From NCBI RefSeq assembly GCF_030463565.1, contig NC_134643.1, positions 127,144,309-127,208,308 of the forward strand: a stretch of 64,000 nt of DNA. Direction: 5' to 3'. Below are positions 11,207 to 22,459 of the stretch, piece after piece. The notes under the pieces were generated by a model that ran no database searches, was not told where the DNA came from, and worked only from the letters and a program-made list of their open reading frames with translations. The first letter of the stretch is position 1; every line of letters starts with the position of its first letter. Origin of the DNA: Pelecanus crispus (taxonomy: Eukaryota; Chordata; Aves; Pelecaniformes; Pelecanidae). A program made the position numbers and the translations under genes.

Positions 11207-14148
11207 GAGTTGCAGCACAAATTGGGAACAAGCTGAAGGGGCTGGATTTCACTGCCCAGTAGGTTCCGGGAGCCTAGCTCAAAAGAGAAGTGACAGAACA
11301 ATCGATAACTCCTGAGTTCTCACCTTCTCATTTTTGTGATACAAAGGGTAGCTGGTATAGGCAGCCCATCATAGCCAAGTGATGTACAGGCAAAACTTTT
11401 GGAAGGAGTGGGTTTCTTCTGAATCTTCTGTCCGATACAGTGATGTTATTTCTGCTGCAGAGGACGGAGTATTATATTTGAGTCTGAGTCACCCAGTTTC
11501 ACCACAGGCCATGTGAGACTTCAGCTTAATAAGTACAGCAGGCTCTGAATCTATTATTAAATCGCTCTGATCATCTGGTAGGAAACAGCTGGACGTTGCC
11601 TTGTTCTGTGGCAGAACCTGCACGTTTGGTTTTATAGCAATAGGTGTAACAACGGCATTTAAGAAGTCTTCATAAAGCTTCCTCCCCCTTTTCCTCTGGC
11701 TGCAGCTTTCCAGTTACATGAAAGGAAGAAAGCACATTGACAAAGAACAGAAGCGGTCACAAAAATGTATCAAAAGCATATTCTCTCTCCCAAATAGAAG
11801 AAAGAGCTGAAACAGCATGCAGGGTTGCCCGTGCTGGGGTGACCATCACCCCACCGAAGCATGCATGTGTTCAGCTTGGTGCCAGCTCTTTACTTTCCTC
11901 TTGGCCGTGTTAGTGGTTTAGAAGTAAGTTTGCTGCTTGCTTGGTGCTGAGGGGAATCCACTACCACAGCTGGTCTGCATGGCTGCTTGCAAAACAGTGC
12001 AGCTGCTGAAAGCAGAAAGAAATAGAGAGAAACCTTCTGGTTTCCTTGCTCTGATTTTTACACTGGCAGTTCTCAGAATAGGGGTCACCATCCCAGGAAG
12101 GCAAGAACTGGGCTGACTGACAAATCCAGGGTGCAGGCAGAGAAGCCTGAGAATGTGCATTTTGGGACTGATATCTGCATTAGAGCTACATTAGACAGCC
12201 TAACTTCCCATACGCTTCACTGTCAGGCAAATCACAAGACTCTAAACTTACCCCAGATTTCAGCAAATAATTTTTTCAGGAGGATGAATTCCCTCTCCAG
12301 CAAAGCACCTAGAAATGGTGATTGGATTAAATCCCCCGAACATCTGAAGTAGAACTAGCACATCTAGTTCTCGGAACAATTTTCACATCGCTGTCATTTG
12401 AAATGAGACCTCTTGGTAGAAAGGTTACAGATGATGTAAGCCATACAGTAACAAGGAAAACAAAGCTCCTGTATTTGCCTGCTTGAAATCCTCTAATAAA
12501 ATAATGCATCTGATGAAGCAGCATCTAAATGTCATTTCTGTGTGTCATCAGAAAGGAAATGTTATTCCTCAGCGCAGACTGGTTCCTATACACAGTTTTT
12601 TCAGCCTTCCCAGGCCCATAAAAGCAGTCAAAGTTAATGATTAGCAGCTCTGGTACATTCACCTTATGCATCCCTGTAAACATCAGAAACTGCCTTCAAG
12701 TTGTTTTTTCTGTCTCTGTTTTTCAAGCGGAGTTGAAATTGTCCATGTAAACGTGTTCCGCTGAGAATAGCAACAACCAACCTCATGATAAACTGCTAGC
12801 TTTATTTTTTTAGGCCAAAAAATGGATCTAGCGAGCACTCAGGGGCTGCATGACTTTCCAGCAAGTTTAGTATTCTGTGGCACGAGTCTATTTTGAAGCA
12901 AGTTTGTCCAAGCAATTACTTTGTGAATTACAGTTCAATTCACCCAGAATCAAATCCTGGATTGTTTCAGAGCGTGCAGCCTTTGCTGGGCTCTGCCCGT
13001 ACAGGTATCCGGGCTGTCTGCGGCAGCTAATGCTCCCTGGGGGATGCGCTGGCTGAGGGAGGCTGGGCTGGGATGCCAAGGGCAGGAGGCTTTCACAAAG
13101 TGATCCACAGTGATGGATTTTGTGTCTCGGGAGGACTCGGCTGAGCTTAAACCTCCTCACCTTTAGAATATGAAGCAGAGCTGGTTGCTGAAGCTGGCAG
13201 GCTCTGAAGCGATCGTGTCAAAAGAAACACGGAGCAGATGCACCCAGAGAGCAGCAGCGGCAGCAGTGGGGAGAAGTTGGACTCCAAAGGTGCGAGAAGA
13301 GCATGCAGCTCCTCTCAGGTAGTGGTGGGATGTCTTAACCTTGTAGGAGGTTTGGATATCCTTGTGGAGGACTCCATGGAAATTCCTACAAATAATATTC
13401 AGCAACGCAGAAACAACTAGTAATGATGGTGTTTTGCGTATTGCAATATGATGCTGTAGCACACTAGCAATATTTAATTCATGGTAGCTACCACACGTCT
13501 CGGGAGGGCGGGGTGGTGTTTAGGGAGGGGGGGCATGTTCATAATGCATGCCATACCTTAAAGATTTATAGACACTCACACAGACACATATGTGCACACA
13601 GATGTGCACACGACCCAGGCACACCTCTGAACAGCAGCTCTTCAGAAACAGGCACAGTTCTTCAAATAAAACACTGGTCTCAATCGCTCGCTCTGGGAAC
13701 ATGGTGTGATTGTGTTGGAGGAGGGGAGAGGGATGTGTAGGAGACAAATAGACCAAAAGCACCGTTTTATTAAGAGAAACAAAGTGATGTGTTGCCTTTG
13801 GCCTTCTCCCTAGCAAAGGCAAGGGTCAAGCACTCATACGCTCCAAAGCAAGCAGGGCTTAGCATCTCTGCAGGAATCCTCTTTTGTGGGCAAGTGATTC
13901 TGGCTCGGTGGCTTTTCTGCTGCTCATGGGCACCGTTCCTTGGGTGGAGGGAAGGCAGAGAGCTGGTTGCACTGCTGGCAGGAGAGCTGGATGGCAAATG
14001 GCAGGGAGACTGTGCCCTGCGGATGAAATGGGGCAGGGGGAAAAGTGTGGAGCCCCTTCAGCCGTGGTGGGTGAAGGCACTGGGATAGATAGTGGGGAGC
14101 AGAGCACTGGTCAGAGGAGATGATGATAGAAGAGCAGCAGGAGAAACC

Positions 14149-14167
14149 AAAAAAAAAAAAAAAAAAA
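14149..14167. repeat. Poly(A) run, 19 bp
   Basis: A pure A19 tract. It could be the tail of an old retroposed sequence or simple slippage. No source gene is recognisable just upstream. Confidence 0.9.
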
Positions 14168-17100
14168 GGTGTGGGGTTGGAGAGAAGAGCTGGGCACAAC
14201 ATTGTGCCCTTTTTAGTGGAGAGATGCTGGGGTTTTACTTTATTTCTGCTTGTTTGCTTTATTTCTCTATGTTCTTGGTCTTCTCAGTTTCTTGTCTGAA
14301 AACTTGTTTGCTGCCTATGGGAAGCTAACAACAAACAGCCACTAACAAAGCCCCTCTGGAAGAAGCTTCCCACTAAAAGCCAGCAGCTGTCACGCTGGGA
14401 GCCCTCGGGGATGGCCGCGAGGGTTGTCCCTGGTGATGGTCCCTGAGCTGCTCTCCTCAATTTTGAGGCTCAATGTATGCTGTAGAGCTAGCCTCAGTGT
14501 GGTGGTGTTGTGTCCTTCCCTGTGTAGGAGCTAGGAAGGGAAGCACTGGCTTGAGCTTGTTTTGTTTGCCTCTTGCAATATCTTGGACTTCAATGTTCAC
14601 ATCTCAAACCCAGTGTTACTGGTCTCAGGGTTTGCCTGGGGCCACCTCTAAGAAAGGAAGGGCGAAGGAGGGGAGGTATGGGCTGAGACCCAGCACCGTG
14701 GTGAAAACTTGGGCTGTGCAGGGCGGAATCAAATGGAGAATGGAGAAAGGGTAGTAAAAAATATTTATTAAAAAAGTTTAAAATTCAGGTTTTGTGTGAG
14801 GCACTCACTCCCACTATAAGCTGCTTCCATTTCATTTTCTGCAATACTTCAGTGCTGCCCTTTCTCCTGACCATACCATTAATTTATGATATTTGCTGTT
14901 TTCCTCAGGAAATGAAATCGTCTTATTACGTGAAAATCTCTAGTCCAATTTTGTTCCTTGGTGAAAGTTTCTGGCTTTCAAAGTTGTAGAGGAAAGCTCA
15001 CGTACGTGACCAAGTCATGTTCAGAAAATAGGAGGCAAGTAAAAGGAAGAGCCACAAATGTGTTATTTGAAAGCAGACGCTAATGATTTCTCATCCAATC
15101 TTTTGCTTTTCTTTGGTCATGACCTATGGTTTTTAGAAACGGTGATAATGCTAACAGAGAGACAGGTGATGGATGATTTTCTAGGTAATGCTCCCAGGGA
15201 AAAGCATCACTCAACTCAACATAGTTTTGGAAACTGCAAGAATAGTTAAAAATTTCCCCATTTCATGCAGCCTTCAGTATTCTGGTGGGGCAGATCATGC
15301 ACCTTCAGTGCTACCTGAGGCTTTTGTCATCCTTTTCACCCAGCATCTGTGGCTCTGTTCTGGCCTCCCACCCTAAAAGCTGAGACTCTTCAATCTTTTC
15401 TTGAGAAAATGTGCTTCTGCCTGTTAATGGAAACAGCACTGAATGATCTGTGCAAACAGAACAAATATAAGAAAATACGTACATTCTAGAAAAGTGTTAT
15501 ATAGTTGAGATATTACCTAAGTATTTATGAAGATCTGTCTTTTAAAAATAATGTTAAAATAGAGGGAGGGTCTAGTTTTTTATGTACTGCAAGGAACTGT
15601 GCAAAGTCCCTTTATGCTGATCCTCCAGGAATTCACATGGCTAGCTCCGATTTTTATGGGATGCAGGTGTGATGCAGTTGAGGTACAATCTCCCACCCAG
15701 GGTCCGAACTCTGCCAATGCACTTGCTTGCTGAAAAGCAACCCCAAGTAGTGAAACATTTCGCAGCCATTCCTGGTGACGTGAGGTGGCTCGGTGTTGTA
15801 AGGAGGGGGTGATCGTCAGCGTGCAGATGAGGAGGCACCCAGGGATGAGTCACGGATGCAGCAACGATTGCCTCCTGCTCTGCCCACGTCAGGTCTTTAG
15901 ACCAGACATAAAAGTGCATGGACACCCCCAGGCCCCACATCTCATGAATGTGTGAAATGCGTTACGCCAGGCTGGCACGGGTATTAGCAACCCTTCGCTA
16001 ATCTTTGGGTTGCCAAGACTTTAGGGTGTCTGAGGTCTGCTTGTCAGAAAGATGGAAATAGCTGATTTACAGTGAGTCACCGAGCTGCTCAGATGGCAGT
16101 CTCCCAAAACAGGCATCTGAAGTAACTTCACTTTCCTGCACCACATAAAATGCCAGGCAGTTTTCTTCAAGTCGAGACATGTATTGCTTCCCTCCCATTT
16201 GGGAGCACAGGCTGCGGCCCCCACTCAGGCTTTCCTGCCAAGAGCATGAGCCAACCTGGTCCAGCAGTGGGAATTGACTTTTCCACTTCTTGGCCATCAT
16301 CCCTCTGAATGATCTAGCGGGTGACTCCAGACACAGTTAATTTCATTTATTTTTTTTTTCTTATCAGCTCTTGAAAGTTCCAGTTGGGTCTGCTAATTTA
16401 TTCCATGACCTTATGAAAATACAGCTTTTACAGCTGGGCTTTCCCAAAAGCTCTCTACTGGCATGCTGACTTCATGTGTCATTAGCAGCTAGTTAGTGTC
16501 TGTGTTTATGTATGTATTGCATGCTTCATATACAGCAGTGCCTAGGGCAAGATTTTGAGGCGCTCAGGTACTCTTGGCTCCATGTCAATACTTCAAATGA
16601 AGGGCTAGGAACAGATAGCTGGATTACAGGGATGGGAAGGGAGCGAGAAATAAAGGGAAGAGGTGGAAAATGGAAAACAGAGAGGGAAAGGAGCCTGTAA
16701 ATCAAGCTGCGAGTTTGCAGGATCACTGCAACAGAAGAGGATGCAGCCAAGCCTCTGTAGGCAGCTGGCAGCACTTGGCACCATGGCATGGGGACGCCCA
16801 AGGTCGTGCCTGCTCCCAGCAGGGAGAAGGGAGCCAGGAGAGGGGGTCTCCTGGGGAGGAGATGCAAAGGGCTCTTAGCAAAATCAGGACCTAAGGTTGT
16901 CTGTGCCACTGCGTTGCAGAGCCTGTGTCAAGGACCTTACAGTAGTGCCGCAATGAAAAGAAACGCTTGTGGAGGCTGAGCTTCCCCCACACCCAGCAGG
17001 GAGCAGGGAAAGGCAATGAGTTTACACTGCTGGGAGACCTTCAGGAAATCAACCTGGGGAGCTGCCAGATATTGCAAGTGCTTTAGAAAACAGGTTACAA

Positions 17101-17734
17101 AAAAATTGCTAACACAGAGCTGGAGAAAGAAGGTTTTTTTCCTCAGTAGGCAAAAGAGGAAAGTCAAGAAATGCCAGATGCTGTAATGGACACATGCTTT
17201 CGTAAAGTGGAAGGATCGCCCGTGGCTTAAGACTGCTCTTTTCCTTCTCCAAACCAGTACTGCACACATGGACAAGTATTTGTGAGTTAACGGAGCTTGC
17301 TATTTTTACTTCCCCAAGATTTGAACCTATTAACTGGCATGCGTGAGTGTTGAGACACAAGCGAGAACTACCGCTACCAGAATTTTAACAATTGTAAACA
17401 GAATAAAGGCAGTATTATCACCAAGGTGGCCAGCATTGTTGGATTAAAGAGCAAGGCTGGTTTCCAAGTGAGTAATACTGCATCTCCGGCCCACAGGGCT
17501 GTGTATCTGCACCCTGCTGCCCCGGACCAGCCACATCAGGAGATGCTGCAGCTCCCTTCCAGCCCACGTTCCTGGGGGTTTGCCATGGAAACCGGGATGC
17601 AGGCGATTACAGCTGCACCACGTGGATTGGGGTTATGGCTGGAGTGAGCAATGGACACAGAAAAAGTGAGGTGGAGAGCTGCGCTGCTGCATGGTGAAGG
17701 GCCAAACGCAGGCTTCCAGGGCCCATACAGTCAA

Positions 17735-17805
17735 ATCATATAAAGGTCCTGGTATTAATAATTAGTCATTCTGTAATTAGCATTAAATACGATCATTTCC
17801 AGGAC
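17735..17805. promoter_or_regulatory. Candidate AT-rich regulatory patch
   Basis: Several TAATTA/ATTAG-type cores (near 17756-17786) are packed into an AT-rich island bounded by GC-richer DNA, about 4.6 kb upstream of PDE9A exon 1. Such clusters are typical of homeodomain-binding enhancers but also occur by chance. Cross-species conservation would decide. Confidence 0.2.
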
Positions 17806-20278
17806 CGGTCCTGTGGAAATCTGGCAGTCTATAGAAGAAAAGAGCAAAGAAGCGAGCTAAAATTTCCGTATACAGCAAGCCATACGCTTTCCATAGGCTT
17901 ATGGAAAGGAGTGAGAGCTGGACTGAAAAGGTCAGTCATGCTCTGCAACAGGCGTGATGGAGGAGCTTATGCTGGCATAGCCATCGGTTTAGCTATTAAC
18001 AGCCTAACCACCATGGAAAGTTAATTCCTGACTCACGGGTTTGTGGGGGAGAAAATTCTAGAAGCAAGAGTGGCAAAACAACAAAGATGGTGAAAGGAGG
18101 GAGAGAAAACTGAGCGAAGTAGGGAGAGGAGGAGGAGCTGGGGGAGTGAAGGGGAAACCTTCCCAGCTCCAGGGGCAATCAGGCATTTCGGTAGGTTTGA
18201 GGGAAATGGTGTGAAGAGGTCAAGCAGTAAGACGAGGCCCTGTGGGAACATGCAGACAGACACGTGCAAGAGACCTACAGCTGAAGGACCTCCTCCCTGC
18301 AGGACCCTGCAAGAGAAGGGACTAGTGGGCAGAGGAAGCAGCTCAGAGACTTAGATATGGAATAGGTAAGGAAAAAAATTGATTTTAAAAATAATATTCT
18401 TCTCTGCTTTTTCTTCTAGGAAAACTTTGTTCAAAATATATCACCATCCTTAAAATACTTGGCGCAGGGCAGGGGCAGGCGCCGCGGGCAGGGCACCGAG
18501 ACGTCTTGCTTCATCACAGAGGACAAGGAGAGCCAAAGTGCAGCAGAGAGTGAGGAAACAGGGTCCAGTGATGACTCATGGAAACGTGTTTCTCTGAGGA
18601 AAAGTGAATGGGAGATCTTCCACTGAAAGGTTTAACTTACCTGCCTTTTTTTTCCACACCTAAATCCCTTTGAAGATGACCGCCCTGCACTCCCCAGTTG
18701 GTTGTGTAGCTGCTCACAGCAGGTTGCAAGGGACACTTAATTTCTTGAGTGCTGCAGGAAAACTAGGTTTTATAGAGGCTGGGAGTCATGGTCTGCAGTG
18801 GGTGCCACCGTGTGAGCACAGTGGCTTCAGGACTGGTGAAGCGAGCCCTGGAAACCCCGTCCCGTGGCTGTAAAAAGGTGACTGTGATTGATGGGAATGC
18901 TTCAGAGAAAGGACAGATTTCGGGAGACTACTGCGAAAGGATGCTGCCACCTCAAGATGTGTCTGACAGGGGCAGCTCCTCAGAGGGGCTGCACAGGCTG
19001 GCAGTCCATGGGAAAGGCAAGCGGAAGCAGCGGCACTGCTGTCCCTGCCTTGTTCTCAATGGCTTTCTGCCTCGTTCCCTTCTGCATAGTTGCAATCGTG
19101 GGCAGGGGGGACAAATTGGATGGGGATGGTGCCATGCCACCCGATGCCAGCCCTGCATGGAGAGTGCCTGGGGCAGCCCTCTTCATCCCTAAAGCTTTAC
19201 ACTCACCCTTTAAGCAGGGTTTGCAGCAGGGGCAGGGATCTCAACCTGTGTAAAGAGAGTGTGGATGTTTTGTCTCTTGACAGCAGTGAGTGTGTACCAA
19301 GTGCAAACTGTTTGTGACCTGAATATCCTACAGTTACACCTTGGAAACCCTAATAAAGCTGCCTCTGAACAGCATACGTGGAGCAGATGCTGGGACCAGG
19401 AGACAGAGGCACCTTTTTTACTCCTTGGGAGCACCCGCCAGGGTAAGTGACATCTGGCTGGGGCACCGCCAGCTCGTCGGGCCAAAGGCGCAAGCCCTCC
19501 AGCCCTCTGAAAGCCACATCTACTTTTAAGGGTTGTGTGTACAAAGTGGTGTGTGTTGGCCTTGGTAAACAACTTAGCACAGAAAGCAAAGCAGAGCTGT
19601 GCAACACTTGACGTGCTGCCTGCAATCTGGGGGATAATAGCTTAATGCTGCCTGTAGCTGGTCAAAATTCTCCTTTAAGGCAAACAATGGAGAAACATCG
19701 TCTGGCACTGTGTTGCCAGGATTTGGCCCAGCTGATGAACTGTTGAAGGGTTCGATAAGACAGGATAATTCTTCCAAGTCATTTCTTCCCGACATTGCAC
19801 AGCATATAATGAAATAAGGAGATTTGGAAGGGTTAAACCAGCTAAAGAAAGGCAGCGATCTCAGAGAGCTGCACATCCTCTTTGATGAACTCTTTTGCTG
19901 CCTTTCATGCATGGGACTGAGTTGTGCCTTAGATTTCATCAAGCTTTTACCATAATTCTGAGCGCTTAGCTTTTGTAGAGTCATTTTGACATGAAAAGTT
20001 CTTGAAAAGTGCAGTAGTCAGCAATTTCACAGCAAAGCAGTTTTTCCACCAAGTATTAATGTAGTTAAGGGGGGGGCATGATGTGTGCTGGAGCTTAAGA
20101 AACACAATTTAAATACACAGGGACAATAGATATGACAAGGAGGATGGAGAGGCAGGAACAGGATCATCACCTGGATTTCAGAGCCTGTCTTTTTGCTGGC
20201 TGGAGAAGCTAGTCGCTTTTTTAAATAGAAATCAAAAGGTGGATGCTGACCCGTGTGAGATTCTGATCATTAGATGTC

Positions 20279-20515
20279 TCAGTGATGCGTGATCACATCC
20301 TGCAATGCAGCAGTAACCTCGTCCAACCACTCTTGGAGCAGGTCATCACGGGGGGAGATCTCAGCCTCCTCCTCTACAAAACCAAACACCCCATGTGCAT
20401 CTCCTGGTGTGAGCACTCTTGCTGCCTCTTTGTAAATGGCTGCATTTTTGTCATCATGGCCATCTTCCTCAGCTACCTGCTGCACGCCAAGGTCAATAAA
20501 GTTACTCAGGAGTGA
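20279..20515. other. Short block open on both strands, origin unknown
   Basis: The minus strand is open for about 69 codons with a strongly acidic composition (for example the local string VEEEAEISPRDD). The plus strand is open for about 77 codons over the same block and includes a hydrophobic segment. Neither matches a family I recognise and neither has clear splice or start context. It could be a fragment of an old transposon or processed pseudogene, or chance. Confidence 0.3.
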
Positions 20516-20658
20516 ACCATGGTAAAACGGGGTTAAAGCACTGCTTAGCAGAGCAGGGTATGAAATGATCAGTTACAGAAGCCCCAGCTTATGTGCGGAA
20601 GCAGTGGGGTTGATGTGGAAGGGCTGTTGCATTGGGAGAGGCTGCACCCAGCTCAGAA

Positions 20659-20824
20659 TAGCCATGGGGATAGCCTGCAGGGTAGCCTAGGGGATTAGCC
20701 TCCAGGAGAGCTTACAGGATAGCCTATGGGACAGACCGCAAAATAGCCTAGAGTAGCCTCTAGGACAGCTTACGGGATGCCTGTAACATAGCCTAGGGGA
20801 CAGCTTACAGGATAGCCCTACAGT
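20659..20824 (+). repeat. Degenerate minisatellite, unit about 12-13 bp
   Basis: A unit close to GGATAGCCTAxRG or GGACAGCTTACA recurs about thirteen times with substitutions and small length changes. Examples are GGATAGCCT at 20668, 20808 and similar positions, and GACAGCTTAC at 20764 and 20800. It lies at the left border of the GC-rich block around PDE9A exon 1. Confidence 0.8.
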
Positions 20825-20849
20825 GGCGAGGGCTCTCTCCTGGAAGATT

Positions 20850-22390
20850 TCAAGTGCCTGCTCCAAGCTGGCAGAGGAAGGATGTGAAGCAAAGGCTTGC
20901 AGCTCCCAAAAGAGTCACCTTCCCGCTGGCTCTGAGGGCATTAGCAGTACCGTTGGCTTCGGTCCAAAAGGCCAGCCTGGCTCTGGCTCCCGGACTGGCT
21001 TCCCGGACCCGTTCAGCCCGGCTGGCTCTTGCGAATCTCCTTGGCACCGCTAAGGAGCCCTGCCTGCATGTTGCAGGGGGCAGCCGAGGCTGCACTTCAC
21101 GCCCTGCCGCAGCCTGCGGGGCCACGTTGGAATTCTCTGCAGGTCAGTTGTGCCTCGCTCATGTTGCAGCGAGGGCCTGGGGGTGGGTAGGGAAGGCAGC
21201 ACTGACCCCGCTGCCACGAGCCCAACTCTCCCAGACTGCAGCGCAGAAGAGGCCGGGAAATGTTTTTGCAGCTCCTCCATCAGAAGCCTCAGAAAACACC
21301 GAGAACTAATGCTCGCAGGACGAGCTGTTTCCAGCCGCTGTGCATGCTTGCAGCCCATCAGGCAGCCTCTCCCCTGCGAGGGCGGAGGAGCCGCTGTCTC
21401 CGAAGCGCTCTCCCCTCCATGACCGAGCGTCACCCGCCGCCGCCGCTTCTGCTCCCCACAGGCGCAGGCACTGCAGCACAGACACGCAGCAGATGGCATT
21501 TGGCATCCGCTCAGAGAATCGACCGTCGGATGCTTTGCTCCCTCCTGGTTTTCAGCTGCGCTTTCCCATGGGAGATGCCTTTGCCAGGATACTTCATGTT
21601 CCCTTAAATAACAAATTCCTTTGCTCCGGGGGTGGCATGGTGGGCGTTGGGCGAGAGCATGGGCTTTACGCTTTCTTCGTGCTTCTGGAGCTTGCAGATT
21701 AAAAAAAGCTGCTGCTTTTTCTTTCTGTCCTTGTAATGCTAATAGGAGGGATGTGGAAATTAAGCTGCTGAGTTTGGGCTGAGATGTTCCGAGCCCTGGC
21801 TGCGGAGGGTGTCCGAAAGGACACTCCCAGCGCAGGGCACAGCTTGGATGGAGCCTGTCGCACCGCTTGCAGGGTGCGGGCAGCTCACCAGAAGGGTCAG
21901 CGCTAATTAATAATTAGGGTCCTTTTTCACCACAAAAACAAATGACATCTCTCACCACCCTGATGAAGGAGGTGTCCGTCCCCCCAGCCCCCCCGGAGGA
22001 TAAGTGCCACTTGGTCTTGTGTGTAACAGGAGCTCGTCAGCCCCAGGGTCAGAGCTACAATGCGGATGCCCAGCAGCTCTCAGCCCTAAAGCCGAGAGGG
22101 GTTGTTGCTATGGGAATTGAGAGGGCACTTGCAGACAGCATCTGGAGCCTGTGTCTTTCCTTGTCCAAGGCAGCTGGATTTGGAGGGAAGCAAAACTAAA
22201 AGGAGGTGGCAGAGAGAGACAGAGGCACAGCAAAATGCATGCATGTTAGAGGAGGGACCTTCCCAGAATGAGAGTACAGTGGGATATAGAAGAGCGGGGA
22301 CACCAAACTGTCAGGCAGTGGTGGCTCGGCTTGGTTTTCTGCTCTGTTTGACACTGGAAAAAGGTCCGGTGAAAGCCCAACTGTAACAAG
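20850..22390 (+). promoter_or_regulatory. PDE9A: GC/CpG-rich probable promoter and 5' UTR region of PDE9A
   Basis: CpG dinucleotides become frequent here, densest at about 21370-21470 (including a CCGCCGCCGCCGC run near 21432), while most of the window is CpG-poor. The block lies directly upstream of the PDE9A initiator codon, as expected of a CpG-island promoter. No TATA box is evident at a fixed distance from the ATG, and the transcription start cannot be placed. Chance open frames on both strands reflect the base composition. CpG richness continues into intron 1 to about 23720. Whether the 5' UTR is unspliced from here to 22391 cannot be read from the sequence. Confidence 0.55.
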
Positions 22391-22459
22391 ATGGGATCTG
22401 CCTCCTCAACTTACCGGCCCAAGTGTATTTATTTGGATATTGATGGAAGAATTCAAAAG
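22391..22459 (+). CDS. PDE9A: PDE9A coding exon 1 (residues 1-23)
   Basis: ATG in AACAAGATGG context, preceded by an in-frame TGA at 22370. It encodes [20 protein letters not shown] and then IQK, ending in phase 0 at AAG|gtactt. Position 12 is Cys where the human protein has Ala. Gly2 could in principle be exposed after Met removal, but N-myristoylation is not claimed. Confidence 0.97.

Larger units (their letters stand above)
11207..20278. other. Intergenic stretch upstream of PDE9A, no gene recognised
   Basis: About 9 kb without a convincing exon. It holds an A19 run at 14149-14167, a GC-richer zone around 13900-14100 with chance open frames, and an AT-rich homeodomain-site-like patch near 17740-17800. 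A 136-codon open frame on the minus strand (19574-19984) shows no domain or motif I recognise. Distal promoter elements or an unannotated non-coding RNA cannot be excluded. Confidence 0.45.

Noticed and set aside
10931..11315. Six overlapping open frames of 79-98 codons on both strands
   Set aside because: They are translations of the TG/TA/CA microsatellite (Tyr/Ile/Cys/Val/His repeats), not proteins.
13160..13330. ATG-led 50-codon frame ending near a CTCTCAG|GTAG junction-like site
   Set aside because: Only one exon-like segment, with no partner exon and an Ala/Arg-rich translation. Chance is likelier.
19574..19984. 136-codon minus-strand frame
   Set aside because: No recognisable domain, no splice or promoter context, and the composition is not convincingly coding.
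20854..21499. Open frames of about 150 codons on both strands upstream of PDE9A exon 1
   Set aside because: Same composition effect in a CpG-rich promoter-like region. No recognised motif or splice structure.
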